DNA of 31,862 nucleotides, from assembly GCA_964649195.1 (NCBI GenBank), contig CAZYPK010000044.1, forward strand, positions 1 through 31,862, given 5' to 3'. A model generated the notes under the pieces. The model saw nothing but the letters and a program-made list of their open reading frames with translations. It ran no database searches and had not been told where the DNA came from. This stretch comes from JTS-RE9 sp964649195. Its GTDB lineage: Bacteria; Planctomycetota; Phycisphaerae; Phycisphaerales; Phycisphaeraceae. The translations under genes were made by a program, and so were the position numbers. Shown piece after piece: positions 14,303-22,284 of this stretch; position 1 is the first letter of the stretch, and every line of letters starts with the position of its first letter.

Positions 14303-16921
14303 TTGCTGCGGCTTCACGACTTCGATCTTCAGTTGCTCCTCGGCGGCGGTCACGCGCAGCGTCGCGCCGTCCTGCAGATCACCCGCGAGAATCGCCCGGC
14401 CGATTTTCGTCTCCAGTTCGTGTTGCAGGTATCGCTTGAGCGGACGGGCGCCATAGACCGGGTCGTACCCCGCGCCGGCGATGAACACCTTCGCCTCCTC
14501 CGTCAGTTCCAGGCCGATGTGCCGGTCGCTCAGTCGCTTGCGGATGTCTTCCACCAGCAGGTCCACAATCTTCGTGATTTCCGCGAGGGTGAGCGGCTTG
14601 AAGAGCACGATGTCATCGACACGGTTGAGGAACTCGGGCCGGAAGTGCGAGCGCAGGTCCGCCATCACGCTGTTGCGGGCCCGCGGGCCGATCTCGCCGC
14701 TCGCCATCGAATCTTCGAGCAGGTGGGCCGAGCCGATGTTGCTGGTCATGATGATGACGCAGTTCTTGAAGCTGACCGTCCTGCCCTGCGAATCAGTGAC
14801 CCGGCCGTCATCAAGAATTTGAAGCAGCACGTTGAACACATCGTGATGCGCCTTCTCGATTTCATCGAAGAGAATCACGCAGTAAGGCTTGCGGCGCACC
14901 GCTTCGGTGAGCTGGCCGCCTTCTTCGTAGCCGACGTAGCCGGGCGGCGCGCCGATCATGCGCGACACGGCATGCTTCTCCATGTACTCACTCATGTCGA
15001 TACGGACGATGTTCTCTTCACTGTCGAAAAGGGTCTGGGCCAGGGCGCGGGCCAGCTCGGTTTTTCCGACGCCTGTCGGACCGAGGAAGATGAACGAGCC
15101 GATGGGACGCTTGGGGTCCTTGATGCCTGCGCGGGCCCGGATGACCGCATCGGCGACGAGCTTGACCGCTTCGTCCTGGCCGATGACGCGCTGGTGCAGA
15201 ATCTGATCGAGCTTGAGAAGCTTTTCGCGCTCACCTTCGACGAGGCGCGTGACGGGAATGCCGGTCCAGCGGGAGACGATCTGGGCGATCTCCTCTTCGG
15301 TGACCTGTTCGCGCAGGAGTCTGGATGCCGCTTGCGGCTTCGCATCGGTTTTCTCCAGTGATTCCAGTTCTTTTTGCAGTTCGGGCAGCCTGCCGTACTT
15401 CAGCTCCGCCGCCTTCTGTGGGTTGTAGCTGCGCGGGTTTTCGTATTGCTCGATCTGCGCGCGGACCTCCTCGATCTGCTCACGCAGCGTTTTGAGCTTG
15501 TCGATCGATCCTTTTTCCGCCTCCCACTGCGCCTTCATCGCGTCACCATCGGCCTTGAGGTCGGCCAGCTCTTTCTGGAGATTGCCAAGCCGCAAGCGGC
15601 TGGCCGCATCGGTCTCCTTCTTCAGCGCCATCTCTTCGATCTCAAGCTGCCGCTGACGGCGGATCACCTCATCGAGTTCCGAAGGCATCGAGTCGATCTC
15701 GGTGCGCACCATGGCGCAGGCTTCATCGACCAGGTCGATCGCCTTGTCGGGCAGAAAGCGATCGCTGATGTAGCGGTTGCTCAGCACCGCCGCGGCGACG
15801 AGGGCGTTATCCTGGATCTTCACCCCGTGATGGGCCTGGTAACGATCATTAAGACCGCGCAGGATCGAAATCGTGTCCTCCACGCTGGGCGGATCGACCG
15901 TCACCGGTTGGAAGCGCCGCTCCAGCGCGGCATCCTTCTCGATGTGCTGCCGATATTCATCGAGCGTCGTCGCGCCGATGCAGTGCAGCTCACCGCGGGC
16001 CAGCAGCGGCTTGAGCAGGTTGCCCGCGTCCATCGCCCCCTCGGCCTTGCCTGCGCCGACGATCGTGTGCAGTTCGTCGATGAAGAGCACGATGCGGCCC
16101 TGCGCCTGCTTGATCTCGTTGAGCACCGCCTTGAGACGCTCCTCGAATTCACCACGATATTTCGCGCCGGCGATGAGCGAACCCATGTCGAGGGCGAAGA
16201 TGGTCTTGTCCTTGAGGCCTTCGGGCACGTCGCCGCGCACGATCCGCTGCGCCAGGCCTTCGACGATCGCCGTTTTGCCGACGCCGGGCTCGCCGATGAG
16301 CACGGGATTGTTTTTCGTCTTGCGTGAAAGGATGCGAATCACCCGGCGAATCTCGCCGTCGCGGCCGATCACCGGATCAAGCTTGTTCGCCTTGGCGTCG
16401 GCCACCAGATCCCGGCCATAGCGCTGGAGCGCTTCGTAGGTCGCTTCGGGGTTGGCCGATTGCACGCGCTGGCTGCCGCGCACTTGCGTGAGGGTTTTGA
16501 GGAATTCATCGCGGGTGATGCCCAGCGTGCGCAGGATGTTGCCCGCGCTGCTGGTGGAGTCCTCGAGCATGGCGAGGATCAGGTGTTCGACGCTGACGTA
16601 TTCATCCTTGAGTCGTCTGGCCTGTTGCTCGGCATTGACGAGGATGCGCTGCGTCTGCTGACTGATGGCGACTTGTCCGGGGCCGGTGCCGCCTTGGGAG
16701 ACGGAGGGGCGCCTGTTGAGTTGGCGCTCGAGCTCCGCGACGATGACATCAACGGGTCGATGGAGCTTTTCAAGCAATCGCGGCACGAGGCCGCCTTCCT
16801 GCTGGACGAGCGCGAGCAGAAGGTGTTCGCCGTCAACTTCCTGATGGCCGCGCTGGACGCCGGTGACCTGCGCGGCTTGCAGGGCTTCCTGGGATTTTTG
16901 CGTGAATTTGTTGATATCCAT
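14300..16921 (-). CDS. clpB: Chaperone ClpB (Hsp100 disaggregase)
   Basis: An 873-residue AAA+ disaggregase, close to the usual 860. The N-terminal Clp_N repeat pair begins MDINKFTQKSQEALQAAQ. NBD1 has Walker A GEPGVGKT (about 205-212) and the FIDELHT Walker B. A coiled-coil M domain follows (KLKTLREQIEEVRAQIEQYE region). NBD2 has GPTGVGKT (about 610-617) and ILFDEIEKAH. It threads aggregated proteins through its hexameric pore together with DnaK/DnaJ. AGGAG precedes the ATG at 16921. It lies downstream of the dnaJ-type gene on the same strand with a repeat-filled 219-base gap. A 17-base match to repeat module 2 (15327-15343) encodes part of a variable linker (KPQAASR). Confidence 0.96.
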   Translation of the reverse strand: MDINKFTQKSQEALQAAQVTGVQRGHQEVDGEHLLLALVQQEGGLVPRLLEKLHRPVDVIVAELERQLNRRPSVSQGGTGPGQVAISQQTQRILVNAEQQARRLKDEYVSVEHLILAMLEDSTSSAGNILRTLGITRDEFLKTLTQVRGSQRVQSANPEATYEALQRYGRDLVADAKANKLDPVIGRDGEIRRVIRILSRKTKNNPVLIGEPGVGKTAIVEGLAQRIVRGDVPEGLKDKTIFALDMGSLIAGAKYRGEFEERLKAVLNEIKQAQGRIVLFIDELHTIVGAGKAEGAMDAGNLLKPLLARGELHCIGATTLDEYRQHIEKDAALERRFQPVTVDPPSVEDTISILRGLNDRYQAHHGVKIQDNALVAAAVLSNRYISDRFLPDKAIDLVDEACAMVRTEIDSMPSELDEVIRRQRQLEIEEMALKKETDAASRLRLGNLQKELADLKADGDAMKAQWEAEKGSIDKLKTLREQIEEVRAQIEQYENPRSYNPQKAAELKYGRLPELQKELESLEKTDAKPQAASRLLREQVTEEEIAQIVSRWTGIPVTRLVEGEREKLLKLDQILHQRVIGQDEAVKLVADAVIRARAGIKDPKRPIGSFIFLGPTGVGKTELARALAQTLFDSEENIVRIDMSEYMEKHAVSRMIGAPPGYVGYEEGGQLTEAVRRKPYCVILFDEIEKAHHDVFNVLLQILDDGRVTDSQGRTVSFKNCVIIMTSNIGSAHLLEDSMASGEIGPRARNSVMADLRSHFRPEFLNRVDDIVLFKPLTLAEITKIVDLLVEDIRKRLSDRHIGLELTEEAKVFIAGAGYDPVYGARPLKRYLQHELETKIGRAILAGDLQDGATLRVTAAEEQLKIEVVKPQQ

Positions 16922-16939
16922 GGGAACTCCTGCGGAGTA

Positions 16940-17145
16940 AATCTCGAATTTGAGATTTCGGATTTGGAAACTGGAATCTGAGAGCGTGTATTAAAACATT
17001 CGGTTGATTCACATAGCCCCGGCCTTGGCCGGGGAGACCCGCCGGATTCCTTGCGTCACCCCGGCCAAGGCCGGGGCTATGTGGGGTTTGGATACACGTT
17101 CTGAGATTTGAAATTGGAGATTCGAAATTTCATATCGAATTCATC
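16940..17145. repeat. Nested inverted element between dnaJ and clpB
   Basis: The outer arms (16940-16983 and 17101-17145) are A/T-rich with a degenerate 7-base period (TCGAATT, TGAGATT, TCGGATT...; TTGAAAT, TGGAGAT, TCGAAAT...). The inner flanks AGCGTGTAT and ATACACGTT are inverted. The core is a perfect 25-bp inverted repeat (17010-17034 and 17059-17083; ACATAGCCCCGGCCTTGG...) with a 24-base spacer. It abuts the dnaJ stop codon. It may terminate or stabilise the dnaJ transcript. Confidence 0.85.
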
Positions 17146-18076
17146 CTCGCGGATCAAACGTCGTGATCGCCTTCCATTTCTCAAGCAGCTCGCGTTCCTC
17201 ATCGGTGAGTGCCCTGGGCACTGCGATGAGCAGTCGTGCGTACAGGTCGCCGGGCTCGCCGGTCCTGCCTTTGGCGGGCAGGCCTTTGCCGCGCAGTCGC
17301 AGCTTCTGGCCGCTCTGCGCACCGGCGGGAATGGTCAGTGAGACATTCTCGCCAAAAAGCGGCAGATCCACTTTCGCACCCAGCGCCGCTTCCCAAGGCG
17401 CGATCTTCACATCGCAGGTCAGGTTCTGACCATCGATTTCAAAACGCGGATGCGGCGCCACGCGCACCTTCAGCAGCAGGTCGCCGGCCGCACCGCCATG
17501 CACACCGGGACCGCCCTGGCCCGCAAGTCGGATCACGGAGCCGTCACCTGCGCCGGGCGGGATTTTCACCGTGAGCGTCTTGCGCTGGCCATCGCCGGTT
17601 TGCAGGGCGATTTCGCGCTGCGAGCCGTGGTACGCATCTTCGACGCTGATGGAAATCTGCGTCTGCACATCCTCACCCCTGGCCGGGCGTGCCGCTCGTT
17701 GGTTGTCGCCAAAGCCGCGTTTCTGCTGACCGAAAAAGGCTTCGAAGAAATCGGAGAAATCTCCGCTTTCCATGCGGAATCCGCCCGCGCCGCCCGCACT
17801 GCCTCGGCCGAAGCCATCGAAGCCCGGCGGTGGTCGAAACTCCTGACCGTTCTTGTAGTCCGCGCCAAGCTCGTCGTACTGCTGCCGTTTGTCGGGGTCT
17901 TTGAGCACCTCGTAGGCTTCGTTGATCTGCTTGATTTTCTTCTCGGCATCGGGGCTTTTGTTGGTGTCGGGGTGATGTTGTTTGGCGAGCTTGCGGTAGG
18001 CGCGCTGAATCTCATCCTGCGTCGCGGTCTTGGCCACGCCGAGCGTTTCGTAGTAGTCCTGGAACTTCAAGCTCAT
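17141..18076 (-). CDS. cbpA: DnaJ-type co-chaperone (CbpA-like, class B)
   Basis: A 311-residue Hsp40. The J domain occupies the first 70 residues and carries the HPD motif (KQHHPDTN) that stimulates DnaK ATPase. A Gly/Phe-rich linker follows (FDGFGRGSAGGAGGF). The C-terminal substrate-binding domains contain VKIPPGAGDGSVIRLAGQG and LRLRGKGLP. The four-repeat cysteine zinc finger of canonical DnaJ is missing, as in CbpA. The start at 18076 has AGGTGAT about 9 bases upstream. With clpB downstream on the same strand it forms a disaggregation module. No CIRCE element was seen upstream; CATAAT on the minus strand (18126-18131) is a weak -10 candidate. Confidence 0.93.
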   Translation of the reverse strand: MSLKFQDYYETLGVAKTATQDEIQRAYRKLAKQHHPDTNKSPDAEKKIKQINEAYEVLKDPDKRQQYDELGADYKNGQEFRPPPGFDGFGRGSAGGAGGFRMESGDFSDFFEAFFGQQKRGFGDNQRAARPARGEDVQTQISISVEDAYHGSQREIALQTGDGQRKTLTVKIPPGAGDGSVIRLAGQGGPGVHGGAAGDLLLKVRVAPHPRFEIDGQNLTCDVKIAPWEAALGAKVDLPLFGENVSLTIPAGAQSGQKLRLRGKGLPAKGRTGEPGDLYARLLIAVPRALTDEERELLEKWKAITTFDPRG

Positions 18077-18409
18077 GTCGATATCACCTGTGAAGGGATT
18101 GCAAAGAATGGGCCAACGGCGGGCCATTATGTCACGCCTGACGGGGGTCTGCGACTGACAAAGCCGGCGCGGGCGTCGCGGCGGATGCCGGGTTGGCAGG
18201 CGGGTGTATCGGGGAATCACCCACTGCATAGCCGCGACTCAACGAGTCGCGGAGATGAACGGAAACAAGGGTGGTGCGCTGCGCGAAAGATGACGGGTGA
18301 CAACGCCCGTGCGGCGCGAACGTGTTCGAGATTTGCAGTGCAAGGTATGCGCGACGCTCTTTCAGGCTGCTTACGTCCGCGACGTGTCACGTCGCGGCTA
18401 TGGGCATCT
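18077..18409. other. Intergenic region between dnaJ and the PiT gene
   Basis: 333 bases without a gene. The half next to dnaJ (18077-18230) should hold its promoter. The rest is composite element copy 3, ending 9 bases after the PiT stop codon. Confidence 0.6.
18231..18401. repeat. Composite hairpin-ended element, copy 3
   Basis: The left hairpin (18231-18253) and right hairpin (18376-18401) are flanked by complementary CATAGCCGCGAC and GTCGCGGCTATG, giving 12-base terminal inverted repeats. TTTCAGGCTGC lies inside the right end as in copies 1 and 2. The interior differs from the other copies. Confidence 0.82.
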
Positions 18410-19840
18410 TCAGATGAAGATGGCGCGGAGGATGAAGAAGATGATGATGGCCAGGCCTGCGCCGGCGGGGATGGTGATGATCCAACTGGCGACGATGTCG
18501 CGCATGGTGGAGAGGTTCAAGGCTCCGATGCCGCGTGCCAGGCCCACGCCGAGGATGGCGCCGATGAGGGTATGGGTGGTGGAGATGGGCAGGCCGAAGA
18601 CGGAGGCGATGAGGATGGTGACGGCGGCGCCGAACTCGGCGCAGAAGCCGCGGGTGGGGGTGAGTTCGGTGATGCGTTTGCCGACGGTTTCGATGACCCG
18701 CCAGCCCCAGGTCGCCAGGCCGATGACGATGCCCAGGCCGCCCAGCGCCAGCAGCCACGCGGGCACGGTGGCTTTGGCGTGGACCACGCCGTCGCGGAAG
18801 GCGTCGATGGCGCCGGCCATGGGGCCGATGGCGTTGGCGACATCGTTGGCGCCGTGGGCGAAGGCGACGAAGCAGGCGGTGAGTATCTGAAGGTAGGAGA
18901 AGATGCGTTCGACTTCCTTGAACTCCGAATGAGGCGGCGACTGCATCGCATGGTGCCGGGCTTCGCGGGCCAGATCATCGACCTCGGTCAGGAGCGACGC
19001 GGCCCGATCCTGAATGACGCCTTGCGAGGTGTCCGCCACCCGGCGCAGGTGCATGCCCGCCTTTTCCAGGCCGCGGGCGACGTAACTGTTGAGCAGGTGA
19101 TTGGCGTCCTGCTGTTCTTCGGGGGGCGCCTTGCCGAGCATTCGTTTGGCGATGAAGAAGCCGATGGCGCCCAGCAGGGTGGCGGCGCACCAGATGACGG
19201 CCGGGGAGGGCGTCTCGACGCCGATGCGCGGCCACATGCCCTTGAGCCCCTTGAGGCCGGTCACCAGCAGCATGACGGTGAGCACGATGAAGACCATCGG
19301 CGGCGTGACCCTTCGCGCCGCCGCCACCGGGTTCTTTTTGTAAAACACCTTCACCAGCACGATGCGGAAGAGGATGTACGAAATGGCCCCGGCCAGCAGC
19401 GGGGAGATGACCCAGCTCGAGGCGATCTTGCCGACTTCGCCCCAGTGGATTTCGCCGACCCCCACCGTCACGCAGCCCACGCCGATGACCGCGCCGACGA
19501 TCGAGTGCGTGGTCGAAACCGGCCAGCCGAAGTAGGAGGCGATTTGCAGCCAGATGCCCGACGCCAGCAGCGCCGAGAGCATGCCGCAGCCCAGGGTCAT
19601 GGCGTCGAGCTGCGAGGCGTCAAACAGCTTGCTGCGCAGCGTGTCGGTCACCGCGTCGCCCACGAGAAAGGCGCCGGCGAACTCCAGCACCGCGGCCACG
19701 ATCACCGCCCGGCGCAGCGTCAGCGCGCCGGAGCCGACGCTCGTGCCCATCGCGTTGGCGACATCGTTGGCCCCGATGTTCCACGCCATGTAGAAGCCGA
19801 ACAGAATGGTCAGCCCGAGAAGGACCGAGGTGGTGTCCAT
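18410..19840 (-). CDS. pit: PiT family inorganic phosphate transporter
   Basis: A 476-residue integral membrane protein of the PiT (Pho-4) family, which imports metal-phosphate complexes using the proton or sodium gradient. The signature GANDVANA appears in both inverted halves (near residue 24 and in AHGANDVANAIGP in the C-terminal half), and each half has the PISTTHT/PVSTTHSIVGA segment. About ten hydrophobic helices are visible, with a long charged cytoplasmic loop (about 210-300) in the middle. It lies downstream of a DUF47 gene on the same strand, a common arrangement in which the DUF47 protein modulates the transporter. No Shine-Dalgarno sequence precedes the ATG; a heptamer element occupies the 133-base gap instead. 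Confidence 0.94.
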   Translation of the reverse strand: MDTTSVLLGLTILFGFYMAWNIGANDVANAMGTSVGSGALTLRRAVIVAAVLEFAGAFLVGDAVTDTLRSKLFDASQLDAMTLGCGMLSALLASGIWLQIASYFGWPVSTTHSIVGAVIGVGCVTVGVGEIHWGEVGKIASSWVISPLLAGAISYILFRIVLVKVFYKKNPVAAARRVTPPMVFIVLTVMLLVTGLKGLKGMWPRIGVETPSPAVIWCAATLLGAIGFFIAKRMLGKAPPEEQQDANHLLNSYVARGLEKAGMHLRRVADTSQGVIQDRAASLLTEVDDLAREARHHAMQSPPHSEFKEVERIFSYLQILTACFVAFAHGANDVANAIGPMAGAIDAFRDGVVHAKATVPAWLLALGGLGIVIGLATWGWRVIETVGKRITELTPTRGFCAEFGAAVTILIASVFGLPISTTHTLIGAILGVGLARGIGALNLSTMRDIVASWIITIPAGAGLAIIIFFILRAIFI

Positions 19841-19851
19841 GGGAAAAGTCA

Positions 19852-19963
19852 GTTCCGAGTTCCGAGTTTCGAGTTCCGAGTTGGGGAATTCGAGTCCGTG
19901 GAGTTTTCGATGGTTGACAACTCGGAACTCGGAACCCGGAACTCGGAACCCGGAACTCGGAAC
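19852..19963. repeat. (GTTCCGA)n inverted heptamer element in the DUF47-PiT gap
   Basis: The left arm (19852-19886) and right arm (19918-19963; units ACTCGGA and ACCCGGA) are inverted around a 31-base spacer. It is the same family as the element inside dnaG. In the operon mRNA it would fold into a long hairpin between the two genes, which could change their relative expression. Confidence 0.9.
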
Positions 19964-19973
19964 TTTGTAATGG

Positions 19974-20648
19974 TTATTTGATTTCCAACGTCATGCGGAT
20001 CACGTTGCCCAGCTTTTCCGCGTGGTTCGACAGGTCGGCGATCTGCCGGATCAGGCGGGTCCAGAGGAAGAATTCGCCGTAGGTGTAGTCTTCCTCGCGG
20101 GCCAGCATCGTCTTGAGCAGCCGGCGTTGGATCACATCCACTTCATGCTCCTTGCGTGCCACCTCCTCGACCATGCCCTTGACGCGGTCGGCCTCCGCCC
20201 CGCCGAAGCCGCTCTCCATCAGTTCATCGAGATGGCCCACCACGCCGCCGATCGCCTTGACCGCCTGGGCGTTCATATCAATGAAGGCCCGCAGATCGGC
20301 GCGGATGGCGTCAGGCACGCCCATGCGCTTGAAGGTCAGCAGAATGGCGATGTTTTCCGCCTTGTCGGCAATGCTGTCCTGCACCGACAGAATCTCCAGC
20401 AGACTGGCGCGATCGACGGGCAGGAACATCCCCTTGGGCAGATGATTGCGAATGTCGTTCTTGATGCGGTCGGCATCGTGCTCCAGCCGCGAAACAAACT
20501 CCGCCAGTTCACCGAGCCGATCGAACTCGCCCTTGAGAAAAAGCTCGACCGCCTCCATCGCCTTGCCGACGCATTCCTCCGCCTTGTCCATGTGCGTCCG
20601 CAGCGGGACGAACGGCGAGCGACCGAACAGTTTGGCGAAGGTGCGCAT
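19974..20648 (-). CDS. DUF47 family (PhoU-like) protein
   Basis: A 224-residue, all-helical, cytoplasmic protein of the DUF47/PhoU-like family, usually encoded with PiT transporters and thought to regulate them. Conserved segments are the opening AKLFGRSPF, the EHDADRIKNDIRNHLPKGMFLPVDRASLLEIL region (metal-binding acidic residues) and SVQDSIADKAENIA, with a final RQIADLSNHAEKLGNVIRM. The start at 20648 gives the family's usual N-terminus; an upstream extension has no family resemblance. It is the first gene of the phosphate operon, preceded by direct repeats resembling a Pho box. Confidence 0.92.
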   Translation of the reverse strand: MRTFAKLFGRSPFVPLRTHMDKAEECVGKAMEAVELFLKGEFDRLGELAEFVSRLEHDADRIKNDIRNHLPKGMFLPVDRASLLEILSVQDSIADKAENIAILLTFKRMGVPDAIRADLRAFIDMNAQAVKAIGGVVGHLDELMESGFGGAEADRVKGMVEEVARKEHEVDVIQRRLLKTMLAREEDYTYGEFFLWTRLIRQIADLSNHAEKLGNVIRMTLEIK

Positions 20649-20708
20649 GGAAAAAGCCTGGGTGAACGTCGGGCCGCGGCTGGGCAAAGCCGACCTGAAG
20701 CAGGGGGA

Positions 20709-20759
20709 AATGTACCAGAGTGTTAGACAAGTGTGAAATGACGGTTAGATCAGCGTTAG
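20709..20759 (-). promoter_or_regulatory. Candidate Pho box and promoter of the DUF47-PiT operon
   Basis: On the minus strand CTAAC occurs at 20759-20755, 20748-20744 and 20726-20722. The spacings are 11 and 22 bases, i.e. whole turns of an 11-bp repeat; the third unit (TTCACACTTGT) is degenerate. TACATT (20714-20709) lies 7 bases after the last repeat and could be the -10. PhoB-type regulators bind 11-bp-spaced direct repeats that replace the -35. The arrangement and the phosphate genes support this; the exact motif for this phylum is not known to me. Confidence 0.55.
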
Positions 20760-20848
20760 TCATTATCCGAAAACGCGAACAAGCCATCCGCCACGCGGCT
20801 CGGACAATCAGAGTTGATTGAAACAAAGGCTCATGTACCGAATGAGGT

Positions 20849-20944
20849 GCCAAGCCCGATGGCGAGGCTTGGCGAGCCGTCGGGGTATCGGCGCCGCGCA
20901 CAGAATACCCCGACGGCTCGGCGGCCCTCGCCATCGGGTTTGGC
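20849..20944. repeat. Long dispersed palindrome, copy 2
   Basis: Arms 20849-20887 and 20906-20944 (39 bases each) pair apart from a short diverged stretch, around an 18-base loop. The core GCCCGATGGCGAG...GAGCCGTCGGGG is shared with copy 1 at 1024-1110, while the segment between the two conserved blocks differs (GGCTTGGC versus TCCGC). Confidence 0.85.
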
Positions 20945-20970
20945 GCCACGGCGGGTACATGAGCCGAAAC

Positions 20971-20995
20971 AAAAAACCCCGCCTTGGCGGCGGGG
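20971..20995 (-). terminator. Intrinsic terminator of the PEP-CTERM gene
   Basis: On the minus strand a CCCCGCC/GGCGGGG 7-bp stem with a 5-base loop (20977-20995) is followed by six T (20976-20971). It lies about 30 bases after the stop codon at 21028. Confidence 0.85.
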
Positions 20996-21027
20996 TGTGG
21001 TGCGAATGACTGGTTTTGATGGAAGGT

Positions 21028-22170
21028 TCACACATGGCGTCGGCGACGCAGCATCAGGCCGCCCAATCCCATCAGGCCGAGCAGGGTGGTGGCGGGTTCG
21101 GGAATGGCCCGGACGGTCAGGCGAATCTCACCATCCACGCTGAAGTCCAGCGTCGAACCGCCGGGCACGTTGGCTCCCAGAAGCAGTGTGGGCAGGCCAT
21201 TGAGGGTGTCGTAGGTCATCAGCAGATACGAGCCCTCGTCGAGTCCATCGAGCGAGAGATCGAGGATGCTGATGAAGCTGCCGGCATCGAAGCTCACCTC
21301 GCCGATGACGTTGATCAGCGACGGGTTGGCCTCATGCACCGGCAGGTCGGAGAGGCCGAACTGGAGGGTGCCGGTGACATCGAGATCGCCGACGGTGTTG
21401 AACTCGTAGCCGCCTTGAACGCCCAGGGTGCCCTGCACGGCATTGAGGTTGGCGGTCAGATCGATCCAGACGGGGTTGGCGCCGCCCATGACGACGGTGG
21501 CGGACGGGCCGATGATGGCGATGGCGTCGAAGCCGGCGGCGCCATGATCGCCCGAGAGTGTGGCGTTGCTGCCGGCGGTGTGGATGATGTGCCAGATGCC
21601 GCCGGTGAGAGTGGCGGTGGCGAGGTTGTACTGGGCGATGTCGAGATCGATGTCGAAGTTTCCGTTGTTCACTTCGACCGTGCCCTGGTTGCTGAACACT
21701 CCTGCGCTACCGTGTTCGAACCGGCTGACGCCGCCGGCGGACTTGCGGACGATGCCGGTGTTGAGGAACGTGCCGCCGCGCAGCGTCAGGGCCTGGTTGC
21801 CCGCCTGGTCGGCATTGAGGTGCCACAGGCCTTCGTTGTCGATGTTCACGGTGGAGACCTGCGCATCGAGGCGATCCGTGCCGGTGTGGTTGAAGGTTCC
21901 CTTGTTGACGAACCTGGACCCGGCCCCGCCGATCAGATCGATGTCCGTGGCGGCGGTGAAGCTGATGGTGGCGCCGTCGTTGGTCAGCGTGAAGCCGTTC
22001 AGGTTGATGCTGTTATCCCCGTCGGCATTGGCCCAGATGCTGTCCTCATCGAAGGTGGTGTTGTTGGCGAGCGTCACGTCGGCCGTGCCGGGAAAATCAA
22101 ACGTCACCGCAGAGACAGCCGGTGCAAAGGCGGCCATGACACAAAGGACCATCAATGGATAAAGTCTCAT
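21028..22170 (-). CDS. PEP-CTERM sorting-domain exported protein
   Basis: A 380-residue secreted protein. It has an N-terminal signal peptide (MRLYPLMVLCVMAAFAPAVSA, cut after VSA) and a C-terminal PEP-CTERM signal: PEPATTLLG, a hydrophobic helix (LMGLGGLML) and RRRRHV. Such proteins are processed by exosortase (not in this window) and sent to the surface or exopolysaccharide. The middle is rich in Asn, Gly, Thr and Asp with repeated short beta-strand motifs (for example FVNKGTFNHTG, NIDNEGLWHLN, FSNQGTVEVNNGNF), suggesting a beta-helix or autotransporter-like stalk. No catalytic motif was seen. GAGGAG lies 6 bases before the ATG, with a good promoter upstream and a terminator after the gene, so it is monocistronic. 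Confidence 0.9.
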   Translation of the reverse strand: MRLYPLMVLCVMAAFAPAVSAVTFDFPGTADVTLANNTTFDEDSIWANADGDNSINLNGFTLTNDGATISFTAATDIDLIGGAGSRFVNKGTFNHTGTDRLDAQVSTVNIDNEGLWHLNADQAGNQALTLRGGTFLNTGIVRKSAGGVSRFEHGSAGVFSNQGTVEVNNGNFDIDLDIAQYNLATATLTGGIWHIIHTAGSNATLSGDHGAAGFDAIAIIGPSATVVMGGANPVWIDLTANLNAVQGTLGVQGGYEFNTVGDLDVTGTLQFGLSDLPVHEANPSLINVIGEVSFDAGSFISILDLSLDGLDEGSYLLMTYDTLNGLPTLLLGANVPGGSTLDFSVDGEIRLTVRAIPEPATTLLGLMGLGGLMLRRRRHV

Positions 22171-22236
22171 CCGAATCTCCTCAGAAATGGGGTTGCATGG
22201 GAACCTCGACCGGCGAACTCCGCCAGCCACGCCTCA

Positions 22237-22265
22237 ATGATACGGCAATTTTCTGACGTTGCCAA
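22237..22265 (-). promoter_or_regulatory. Sigma-70 promoter of the PEP-CTERM gene
   Basis: On the minus strand TTGGCA (22265-22260) and TATCAT (22242-22237) are separated by exactly 17 bases. The predicted start near 22230 leaves a 60-base leader with a strong GAGGAG. Confidence 0.6.
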
Positions 22266-22284
22266 GAGAGAAAGGCAGAGAGAG

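Larger units (their letters stand above)
20649..21027. other. Intergenic region upstream of the phosphate operon
   Basis: 379 bases without a gene. In order it holds the operon promoter with CTAAC repeats (20709-20759), the second copy of the long palindrome (20849-20944) and the terminator of the PEP-CTERM gene (20971-20995). Confidence 0.7.

Noticed and set aside
17450..19981. Long open frame on the plus strand across dnaJ, the intergenic repeats and the PiT gene
   Set aside because: It crosses repeat elements and is antisense to clear genes; composition is repetitive Asp/Gly/Ala typical of a shadow frame.
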